This document shows positions 7,436 to 13,475 of a stretch of 15,459 bases of DNA, piece by piece (position 1 is the first letter of the stretch; the number at the start of each line of letters is the position of its first letter). Below the pieces are notes generated by a model that had not been told where the DNA came from, did not search any database, and saw only the letters and a program-made list of their open reading frames with translations. Both the position numbers and the translations under genes were made by a program. Source of the stretch: Clostridia bacterium (GTDB taxonomy: Bacteria; Bacillota_A; Clostridia; Oscillospirales; CAG-272); assembly GCA_017414585.1 (NCBI GenBank), contig JAFQLN010000217.1, positions 1-15,459 of the forward strand, written 5' to 3'.

Positions 7436-7480
7436 AACCCTTCCGTATGCACGCTGCAGCTGTGCAAAGACAGAAGGGTT
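7436..7480 (-). terminator. Terminator after the dapA / isomerase unit
   Basis: AACCCTTC at 7436-7443 pairs with GAAGGGTT at 7473-7480, and inside it TGCAC 7448-7452 pairs with GTGCA 7462-7466 around the palindrome GCTGCAGC. On the minus strand the stem ends in TTATTTATTATA. It lies about 40 bases after the minus-strand stop at 7518. The base of the stem also has TTTTG on the plus strand, so weak two-way activity is possible. Confidence 0.65.
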
Positions 7481-7517
7481 TTGTCTGTGTCGGTCGGATT
7501 GGCAAGTCTGCGGCAGA

Positions 7518-8267
7518 TTACCTGCCGATCCAGCTGAGCAGGGTTTCGGCATCGCGGAAAAACTGATCCATGCTGTCATCCCTGACAAATTCCATCAGCA
7601 GGTGATGATCGCGTCCGCTTCCGGCGAGAATGTCCAGATACTCCCGCCATTTTTTCTCACCGTCAGCGAGAGGGTAGCGCGTTTTTGCGTCCCAGGTGAA
7701 AACGTGCACGTTCGAGACATACGGCAGAACGGCACGGACAGCGGCAAGATTGTATGCGTCGTCCATGAACTGATTCGGCTGCCAGTAGAGCCGGAGATTT
7801 TCTTCTTCCGTTTCTTCCATCAGCCGGACAGCGCTTTCGTAGTGATCGGTCAGCGTCCCCTGATGAAACTCGGGGCTGACCGTGATTCCGTGCACAGCGG
7901 CAGAACGGCAGATTTTTTTCAGGTTCCGTACGGTTTCAGCCCGGTCGGTGCTGTCGGCTGCGGCTGATCCCTTCGTACCCGCCCAGACGCGGATGTGCTT
8001 CGTACCGAGATGAACAGCCGTATCCACCACGGATGACGCAAATGCATCGTCAGCGGTACAGCGGTAATAGGAGCCGTAGGAAGCCGTGCGGCAGCCGAAT
8101 TCCCCGCATACCGCAAGAGCATCGGTGACAGCTTCTCCATCCATGGGCACAACGTGGACATCGCCGCCCCATTCGATGGCAGAGAGTCCCGCTTTCTGCA
8201 TGGCTTCGGCGATTTCACGGCGGGTATGCTTGCGGAAAGTGACTGATACAAGACCCGGAATAAACAT
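7518..8267 (-). CDS. Sugar phosphate isomerase/epimerase-like TIM-barrel protein
   Basis: The 249-residue product fits the xylose-isomerase-like TIM-barrel family (AP-endonuclease-2 fold, PF01261 type), whose members isomerise or epimerise sugars or cyclitols with a divalent metal. Visible elements are GLSAIEWGGDVHVVP at about residues 27-41, RVWAGTKGS, the acidic strand end SPEFHQGTLTD near 150-160, YWQPNQFMDDA, VHVFTWDAK and LLMEFVRDDS near the end. The glutamates of the PEF and MEF strands are the likely metal ligands. AAGGAGG at 8280-8274 gives a strong ribosome site for ATG 8267. It starts 21 bases after the dapA stop, so the two genes form one transcript and may share a pathway. At 249 residues it is slightly shorter than many relatives but the barrel looks complete. 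Confidence 0.78.
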   Translation of the reverse strand: MFIPGLVSVTFRKHTRREIAEAMQKAGLSAIEWGGDVHVVPMDGEAVTDALAVCGEFGCRTASYGSYYRCTADDAFASSVVDTAVHLGTKHIRVWAGTKGSAAADSTDRAETVRNLKKICRSAAVHGITVSPEFHQGTLTDHYESAVRLMEETEEENLRLYWQPNQFMDDAYNLAAVRAVLPYVSNVHVFTWDAKTRYPLADGEKKWREYLDILAGSGRDHHLLMEFVRDDSMDQFFRDAETLLSWIGR

Positions 8268-8288
8268 TTTTTACCTCCTTGCGGTCTG

Positions 8289-9191
8289 TCAGAATCTCTC
8301 GAACAGACCGATTTTTTTCATTTCTTCTTCCAGTGCGTGCCGTTTGTCCTCTCCCATCGGACAGAGCGGAAGACGCATGGTTTCGCGGCACAGCCCGAGC
8401 AGGGAGCAGGCGCACTTGAGCGGAATCGGGTTGACATCGGAAAAGAGCGCGCGGATCAGTCCGGTGAGACTGTGCTGGACGGCGCGGGATGTGTCGATGT
8501 GATTGCTGAAAAAATGGGCGCAGATTGCGTGCATTTCGCGTGGAACAATGTTCGCTGCCGCAGAAATCACGCCTTTTCCCCCGACGGACAGAATCGGCAG
8601 CGTCAGTTCGTCATTGCCGCTGTAGACATAGAGTGCATCTCCGAATGACGCGCAGAGATCCGCTGCGGATGCCAGACTGCCCGATGCTTCTTTCACAGCT
8701 GCAATATTCTCAACTTCTGCAAGCTGTGCATAAACCTGCATCGGGATCGACATACCCGTGCGTCCCGGAACATTGTAGAGAATAATCGGGCAGGAAGACG
8801 CTTCGGCAATCGCAGTGAAGTGGCGTTTCAGCCCCTCCGGAGAGGCTTTGTTGTAATACGGCGTGACGACAAGCAGGGCGTCCGCACCGAGCCGGCAGAC
8901 TTCGCGGGACAGCTCAACGGAGTAAGCGGTGTTGTTGGATCCCGTTCCGACAATGACGGGAAGTCGTCCGCGGACTGTACGGACAGTGAAAGCAGTGACA
9001 GCAAGCCGCTCTTCATGGGTCAGCGTGGAGGCTTCTCCCGTTGTCCCGAGAACAACAAGCGCGTCAATGCCTTCGCAGATCTGCAGTTCGATCAGACGTT
9101 CCAGCGCGGGATAATCCACGGCTCCGTCACAGGTGAACGGGGTGATCAGAGCGGCGGCGGCTCCCGTAAACGGCAGTATTTTTTGTCCCAT
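8289..9191 (-). CDS. dapA: 4-hydroxy-tetrahydrodipicolinate synthase
   Basis: This cytoplasmic enzyme condenses pyruvate with aspartate semialdehyde in the lysine and diaminopimelate pathway. The 300-residue length is standard. Active-site features are all present: GTTGE with T50 and T51, tyrosine in PYYNK (Y112/Y113), Y139 and R144 in YNVPGRTG, and the Schiff-base lysine K167 in AAVKEASG. The stretch DVNPIPLK is characteristic of true DapA rather than N-acetylneuraminate lyase. The start ATG 9191 has GAGGA (9201-9197) five bases upstream. The gene is not beside dapB or other lysine genes; its only partner is the sugar-isomerase-like gene. A DapA-family aldolase acting on another keto acid is therefore a smaller possibility. 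Confidence 0.88.
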   Translation of the reverse strand: MGQKILPFTGAAAALITPFTCDGAVDYPALERLIELQICEGIDALVVLGTTGEASTLTHEERLAVTAFTVRTVRGRLPVIVGTGSNNTAYSVELSREVCRLGADALLVVTPYYNKASPEGLKRHFTAIAEASSCPIILYNVPGRTGMSIPMQVYAQLAEVENIAAVKEASGSLASAADLCASFGDALYVYSGNDELTLPILSVGGKGVISAAANIVPREMHAICAHFFSNHIDTSRAVQHSLTGLIRALFSDVNPIPLKCACSLLGLCRETMRLPLCPMGEDKRHALEEEMKKIGLFERF

Positions 9192-9233
9192 AGCATTCCT
9201 CGTAAAAAAGTTCGCCGATACCCAAGAAACAGA

Positions 9234-9262
9234 TTGAAATATTCTTCTTTATGTATTATAAT
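9234..9262 (+). promoter_or_regulatory. Promoter of the queA operon
   Basis: TTGAAA at 9234-9239 and TATAAT at 9257-9262 are 17 bp apart. The -10 lies in the perfect palindrome TATTATAATA (9254-9263), so a TATAAT also reads on the minus strand (9260-9255) toward dapA, but that one has no matching -35. The predicted queA leader is about 110 bases. Confidence 0.7.
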
Positions 9263-9298
9263 AGAAGTGTATAACGGGTCGGCGTATTACAGGATATG

Positions 9299-9326
9299 CG
9301 GAAACGAAACGGTTGTTTCCGGTTTC
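9299..9326 (+). other. Leader hairpin upstream of queA
   Basis: CGGAAAC at 9299-9305 pairs with GTTTCCG at 9315-9321 across a nine-base loop. An alternative pairing uses GAAAC 9306-9310 with GTTTC 9322-9326. The two cannot form together. No T-tract follows and I do not recognise a known riboswitch, including preQ1. Confidence 0.3.
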
Positions 9327-9380
9327 ATGATAACACATACGCTTTCTTTTGTCAAGCCGTCCCGCAGAATGGAGTATAGA

Positions 9381-10484
9381 ATGATAAAAAACAATCTGCC
9401 GGAGACGAACCTGCGTCTTTCGGATTTTTATTATGATCTGCCCGAAGATCGGATTGCCCAGACCCCTGCCGAACCGCGCGATTCTTCGAGGCTGATGGTT
9501 TTAAACCGTACAGCAAAAACAATTGAGCACAAAGTTTTTTCCGACATTCTTGACTATATCAGACCGGAGGATGTTCTTGTCGTCAACGATACCCGTGTAA
9601 TTCCCGCCCGGATCATCGGTACACGCAAATACCGCTGGGATGAACAGTTCGGTCAGCTTGTGGAAACGGGATCGACCGCACCTGTGGAGCTTCTTCTCCT
9701 GAAACAGCGTGAAAATGATGTGTGGGAAACGCTCGCCGGTCCCGGAAAACGCGCAAAACCCGGGGATATCATCGAATTCGGCAGCGGTATTCTCGAAGCA
9801 CACGTGCAGGATGTGATCGAAGGCGGATGCCGTGTGGTCAAACTGATTGTGAAGCGGGAAGCCGACAGCGTATTTGCCGCACTCGATCTGCTCGGGACGA
9901 TGCCTCTGCCGCCGTATATCACACACAAGCTCGAAAATCCCGAGCGGTATCAGACGGTCTATTCCCGCACACTCGGTTCCGCAGCCGCACCGACTGCCGG
10001 TCTGCATTTCACGCCCGAACTACTCCAGAAAATCGAGGAGAAGGGCTGTGCGGTTGCGCCGGTTCTTCTGCACGTCGGACTTGGGACATTCAGACCGGTG
10101 AAGGAAGATAAAATCGCCGATCACGAAATGCACGCGGAATACATCCGTGTCACCGAAGAATCCGCGAAACTGATCAATGAACGCAGAGCGGCGGGCGGAC
10201 GTGTGATTGCCGTAGGAACGACGTCGTGCCGTGTCCTCGAATCCGCATCGGACGAAAACGGTATTCTGCATCCGGCGGACACCGACACGGGTATTTTCAT
10301 CTACCCGGGCTACCATTTCAAAATGGTGGACGCGCTGATCACGAATTTCCATCTGCCGGAAAGCACGCTGCTCATGCTTGTTTCGGCACTCTCGAGCCGT
10401 GAGCTGATTATGAAAGCATACGAAACAGCCGTGCGGGAAAAGTATCGCTTCTTCTCTTTCGGGGATGCGATGTTTATTGAGTAA
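9381..10484 (+). CDS. queA: S-adenosylmethionine:tRNA ribosyltransferase-isomerase
   Basis: QueA transfers and rearranges the ribose of S-adenosylmethionine onto preQ1 at tRNA position 34, making epoxyqueuosine. The 367-residue protein shows the family blocks in order: LPEDRIAQTPAEPRDSSRLM near the start, VLVVNDTRVIPARI, LAGPGKRAKPGD, PLPPYI, SRTLGSAAAPTAGLHFTPELL in several parts, LHVGLGTFRPVKED, HAEYI, VGTTSCRVLES and FIYPGYHFKMVDALITNFHLP. I chose ATG 9381, six bases after GGAG; ATG 9369 is in frame but has a poorer ribosome site. The frame is open much further upstream, but that part lies antisense to dapA and crosses the promoter. A 25-base gap leads to the MBL-fold gene. No other queuosine gene (tgt, queG, queC-F) is visible. 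Confidence 0.95.
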   Translation: MIKNNLPETNLRLSDFYYDLPEDRIAQTPAEPRDSSRLMVLNRTAKTIEHKVFSDILDYIRPEDVLVVNDTRVIPARIIGTRKYRWDEQFGQLVETGSTAPVELLLLKQRENDVWETLAGPGKRAKPGDIIEFGSGILEAHVQDVIEGGCRVVKLIVKREADSVFAALDLLGTMPLPPYITHKLENPERYQTVYSRTLGSAAAPTAGLHFTPELLQKIEEKGCAVAPVLLHVGLGTFRPVKEDKIADHEMHAEYIRVTEESAKLINERRAAGGRVIAVGTTSCRVLESASDENGILHPADTDTGIFIYPGYHFKMVDALITNFHLPESTLLMLVSALSSRELIMKAYETAVREKYRFFSFGDAMFIE

Positions 10485-10509
10485 ACTCAAATGAAAAGGG
10501 AGACGGAAA

Positions 10510-11328
10510 ATGAAAAATACCATTCATATGCTGCAGTCCGTAAAGGATACCATCTGCAACAGCTTTATCATTACGACGGAAGACGGTAAACTCATTGTCA
10601 TTGACGGCGGTCACTATTTTGAAACAGCGTATTTTCTTTCCTATTTGAAGCAGACAGCGGGAACGGATAAGCCGCATATCGACGCATGGTTTCTTTCGCA
10701 TCCGCACGATGATCATATCGAGGTATTTTATGACGTGATCGAGAACCATGCCGATGAAGTCACGGTAGACCGCGTGTATCTCAATTTCCCATCCCGCGAA
10801 TTTTTTGTCGGGAACGACCATTATGCCGTAAAAATCGTCGAAGATTTCAACAGACTTCTCCCCCGTTTTGCCGCACAGATGCGTATTCTGTCCGGCGGAG
10901 ATTCGTTTGATATCGGCGCTGCGCATATCAAAGTCCTTTATTCGCACGATTTTGAGCTTCCCGGCTGCAACAATTCCTCCCTCGTTTTCCGGATGGAACT
11001 CGGCTCAAAAAGTATTCTCTTTACCGGTGACTGCGGTGTGGAAGCAGGAAAGAAGGTCGTTCGGCTGTGGAAGGATTCCGGACTGCTCTCGTGCGATATC
11101 TGCCAGATGGCGCACCACGGTCAGGATGGCTGTGACAGGGATTTCTACGAAGCGGTTTCGCCTTCGGTATGTCTCTGGTGCACACCCACATGGCTCTGGA
11201 ACAACGATGCTGGCAAGGGATATGATACTGCCGGATGGAAAACCATCATCGTCCGGGGATGGATGGAAGAACTGGGCGTGAAGGAACATTATGTCATGAA
11301 GGACGGTACGCAGGTCATTGAACTGTAA
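10510..11328 (+). CDS. MBL-fold metallo-hydrolase
   Basis: This 272-residue cytoplasmic protein has the metallo-beta-lactamase fold, closest in style to ComEC-like hydrolase domains. The metal-binding signature is HPHDDH at residues 64-69. The block NNSSLVFRMELGSKSILFTGD ends with D174, and a further histidine pair AHHG is at 202-203. These would bind two metal ions. It has no signal peptide and no membrane segments, so it is not a DNA-uptake ComEC channel. AGGGAG at 10497-10502 lies seven bases before the ATG. It sits 25 bases after queA and 30 bases before miaA, so co-transcription with two tRNA-modification genes is likely. A role in nucleotide or RNA chemistry is plausible but unproven. 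Confidence 0.85.
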   Translation: MKNTIHMLQSVKDTICNSFIITTEDGKLIVIDGGHYFETAYFLSYLKQTAGTDKPHIDAWFLSHPHDDHIEVFYDVIENHADEVTVDRVYLNFPSREFFVGNDHYAVKIVEDFNRLLPRFAAQMRILSGGDSFDIGAAHIKVLYSHDFELPGCNNSSLVFRMELGSKSILFTGDCGVEAGKKVVRLWKDSGLLSCDICQMAHHGQDGCDRDFYEAVSPSVCLWCTPTWLWNNDAGKGYDTAGWKTIIVRGWMEELGVKEHYVMKDGTQVIEL

Positions 11329-11358
11329 ACTGATACAGAAAGCAGCGAAAATAAAACT

Positions 11359-12306
11359 ATGACTGAAAAAATCAAAACCATATCCATCCTCGGACCGACA
11401 GCATCGGGAAAGACGGGACTGGCTATCGCACTGGCAAAAAAGGTCGGCGGAGAGGTTGTCTCGTGCGATTCGATGCAGCTTTACCGGGGGATGGACATCG
11501 GCACAGCCACACCCGATTTGGCTGAACGGGACGGTGTCATACATCATATGTTTGACATTGTCGATCCCGAAGAAGAATTCTCCGCGGCGGATTATGCACG
11601 GATCGCATCGGAAGTGATCGCGGATATTGCTTCGCGCGGGAAAATTCCGATTCTATGCGGCGGTACGGGGATGTATCACGATTCCCTTATGCGCATTTCC
11701 TCCTATGCCGAAGGAGAGCGGGACGACAGCCTGCGGGAAAAGCTGTATGCCTACGCAGCCGAACACGGCAACGAAGCGCTTCATGCGAGACTGGCATCTT
11801 TCGACCCGGAAGCTGCGGAGGGGATTCACCCGAACAATGTCAAGCGCGTTGTGCGGGCAATCGAGGTGTACGAAACCACGGGGAAAACCAAAACAGAAAC
11901 GGACCGGGAACAGATTGCGGGAGAAATCCCGTATGACGACACCATGTTTGTTCTTACTTACACGGACCGGCAGAGGCTGTATGCGCGCTGTGATCTGCGG
12001 GTTGACCTTATGATGAAGGAAGGTCTGCCCGAAGAAGCGTACCGTCTGCTCTGTACCGGACAGAAAATATCGCAGACAGCGGCACAGGCAATCGGATACA
12101 AGGAATTTCTGCCGTACTTTGCAAGCAGTCAGACGCTTGAGGAGACCGCAGCGGCTATCAAGCTGGCAACACGGCATTACGCCAAGCGGCAGATGATCTG
12201 GTTCCGGCGCTATCCCGATGCTGTTCTGCTGATTCCTGATGAACACGGTGACATTCTGAAAACAGCGGATGAACTGGCGGATGAAGTTATTGCCGGAATG
12301 AAATGA
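11359..12306 (+). CDS. miaA: tRNA dimethylallyltransferase
   Basis: MiaA transfers a dimethylallyl group to adenine 37 of tRNAs that read codons starting with U. The 315-residue length is typical. Motifs are the P-loop GPTASGKT at residues 12-19, CDSMQLYRGMDIGTA near 37-51, the substrate loop CGGTGMYHDSL, HPNNVKRVVRAIEVYETTGK in the middle, AIGYKEFLPYF, and TRHYAKRQMIWFRR near the end. The ribosome site is poor: upstream of ATG 11359 the bases are A-rich (gcagcgaaaataaaact) with no GGAGG-like run, so translation may depend on the preceding gene. The stop codon is shared with the left arm of the terminator at 12306. Confidence 0.95.
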   Translation: MTEKIKTISILGPTASGKTGLAIALAKKVGGEVVSCDSMQLYRGMDIGTATPDLAERDGVIHHMFDIVDPEEEFSAADYARIASEVIADIASRGKIPILCGGTGMYHDSLMRISSYAEGERDDSLREKLYAYAAEHGNEALHARLASFDPEAAEGIHPNNVKRVVRAIEVYETTGKTKTETDREQIAGEIPYDDTMFVLTYTDRQRLYARCDLRVDLMMKEGLPEEAYRLLCTGQKISQTAAQAIGYKEFLPYFASSQTLEETAAAIKLATRHYAKRQMIWFRRYPDAVLLIPDEHGDILKTADELADEVIAGMK

Positions 12307-12352
12307 AAGAAAGCGGGATGATGCTTTTGCACAGTCCCGCCGCTTTCTTTTT
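12306..12352 (+). terminator. Terminator of the queA-miaA operon
   Basis: AAAGAAAGCGGG at 12306-12317 pairs with CCC 12336-12338 and GCTTTCTTT 12342-12350, leaving a three-base bulge, an 18-base loop and a T-rich end (CTTTCTTTTT). The left arm starts at the last base of the miaA stop codon. Confidence 0.75.
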
Positions 12353-12392
12353 GGACAAAACTCCAAACCGTTCCGGAACAGGAAAAATGCGG

Positions 12393-12422
12393 TTGACAGA
12401 TGCGCACAAGATGTGCTATAAT
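12393..12422 (+). promoter_or_regulatory. Promoter of the metallophosphoesterase gene
   Basis: Perfect TTGACA (12393-12398) and perfect TATAAT (12417-12422) are 18 bp apart, with TGC (12414-12416) giving an extended -10. Such a strong promoter usually implies repressor control, consistent with the operator-like sites overlapping it. Confidence 0.85.
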
Positions 12423-12451
12423 TCGTATTGCTTCGGCACAAGATATAGTGA
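12404..12451 (+). promoter_or_regulatory. Candidate NrdR box pair upstream of the metallophosphoesterase
   Basis: Site B, GCACAAGATATAGTGA at 12436-12451, matches 13 of 16 positions of the NrdR box consensus ACACWATATATWGTGT as I know it. Site A at 12404-12419 starts with the same nine bases (GCACAAGAT) and matches 10 of 16. The sites are 32 bp apart, three helix turns, which is the usual NrdR pair spacing. Site A covers the spacer and part of the -10; site B lies just past the expected transcription start. Site A also reads as the dyad GCACA-aga-TGTGC. Confidence 0.5.
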
Positions 12452-12473
12452 ATGCAGAAAGGAAATTACCAGT

Positions 12474-13337
12474 ATGAAGATAGAAAAAATCACACTGAAT
12501 GTCGGGGCTGAAAAGCCTTTCGGCGCTTTGCACGGCTCCGATCATCACCTCTGCCTCTGCGACGGACGGGACGATGAAAGAAAACAGGAACTCGCTTTGA
12601 ACCGTTCCAACGCTTTCACAGGCGGACATCCGGAAAAACTGACCGAAGAAGCGGAAGCCTATTTTGCCTATGCAGCTGAACATGGGCTGACCGCGCTTTA
12701 TACCGGTGACTTTCTCGACTTCACATCGGAAGCGAATTTCGATTATGCCAGGGCACTCTTTTCGGGCGCGGATGCCTTTGTGTGCGCCGGCAACCATGAG
12801 TACAGCCTCTATGTCGGAGAAGCATGGGAGGATGAGGCATATAAGGCACCGCATTTCGGCAAAGTTCTCGCATCTTTCCCGAACAACAATATCTGGTACG
12901 GGGAACGGATCATCAACGGCGTACGCTTTGTCGCTGTTGACAACGGATATTACTACATCCTGCCCGAACAGTTTGAAAAGTTCCGCGAAGCCTGCTCCGA
13001 CGCAATGCCGGTCGTTCTCCTTGTACATAATCCCCTTTATTCCGCAGACATCCTTGCACAGATGGATGCAAACGGCAGAAAACCATCCTCGCCTCCGTAC
13101 CTCTGCGGCTGTCCGGAAGAATATCTGCGCAGTCTGAACGATCACCGTTTCCGCCAGCAGCGTCCTGACCAAACGACCACTGATTTTCTTGCGTTCTGCA
13201 ATGAAACGCCGAATCTGAAAGCGGTGCTCGCCGGACACCTGCACGCGAAGTATGTGACCAGACTCGACAGCGGCATTCCGCAGATTGTCGCCGGCGGCGG
13301 GTATCGCGGTGATGTGATCGAATATGAATTTGTCTGA
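12474..13337 (+). CDS. Calcineurin-like metallophosphoesterase
   Basis: The 287-residue cytoplasmic protein has the metal-binding motifs of the calcineurin-like phosphoesterase fold: D23-H-H25 (DxH), TGDF with D79, GNHE at 107-110, a histidine in LLVHNPLY (H185) and GHLH at 254-257. The region ends in IVAGGGYRGDVIEYEFV. I place the start at ATG 12474, ten bases after AAAGGA; the longer frame from 12303 begins before the promoter and overlaps the terminator. The substrate is unknown; the family includes nucleotidases, phosphodiesterases and protein phosphatases. It has its own promoter and sits 138 bases before nrdD. NrdR-like sites at both promoters suggest a link to nucleotide metabolism. 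Confidence 0.85.
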   Translation: MKIEKITLNVGAEKPFGALHGSDHHLCLCDGRDDERKQELALNRSNAFTGGHPEKLTEEAEAYFAYAAEHGLTALYTGDFLDFTSEANFDYARALFSGADAFVCAGNHEYSLYVGEAWEDEAYKAPHFGKVLASFPNNNIWYGERIINGVRFVAVDNGYYYILPEQFEKFREACSDAMPVVLLVHNPLYSADILAQMDANGRKPSSPPYLCGCPEEYLRSLNDHRFRQQRPDQTTTDFLAFCNETPNLKAVLAGHLHAKYVTRLDSGIPQIVAGGGYRGDVIEYEFV

Positions 13338-13371
13338 AAGATTTTTCTCCTCTGAAAATACGTTTTTGCTG

Positions 13372-13400
13372 TTGACAGAATCTTCCCGATATGGTATAAT
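13372..13400 (+). promoter_or_regulatory. Promoter of nrdD
   Basis: Perfect TTGACA (13372-13377) and perfect TATAAT (13395-13400) are 17 bp apart. Transcription should start near 13407, leaving a leader of about 70 bases that contains both NrdR-box-like sites. Confidence 0.88.
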
Positions 13401-13408
13401 GAATCGCA

Positions 13409-13455
13409 CAACAAGATATGGTGTGTGAAATTATAAACGACACAATATATAGTAC
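13409..13455 (+). promoter_or_regulatory. NrdR box pair upstream of nrdD
   Basis: Site 2, ACACAATATATAGTAC at 13440-13455, matches 14 of 16 positions of the NrdR consensus ACACWATATATWGTGT. Site 1, CAACAAGATATGGTGT at 13409-13424, matches 12 of 16. They are 31 bp apart start to start, the canonical three-turn spacing for paired NrdR boxes. NrdR is the ATP/dATP-sensing repressor of ribonucleotide reductase genes, and its own gene is not in this window. Both sites lie downstream of the -10, in the early transcribed region. Confidence 0.82.
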
Positions 13456-13475
13456 ATACTTTCAGGAGGAATTGC

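Noticed and set aside
8820..9380. In-frame upstream extension of queA to ATG 8820
   Set aside because: The extension is antisense to dapA, crosses the queA promoter, and adds about 187 residues not found in QueA proteins.
12303..12473. In-frame upstream extension of the metallophosphoesterase
   Set aside because: It overlaps the miaA stop and terminator and begins before the consensus promoter; ATG 12474 has a ribosome site.
13388..13394. GATATGG in the nrdD promoter as a third NrdR box
   Set aside because: It is 27 bp from the same bases in site 1, off the 31-bp helical phase, and its flanks do not match the consensus.
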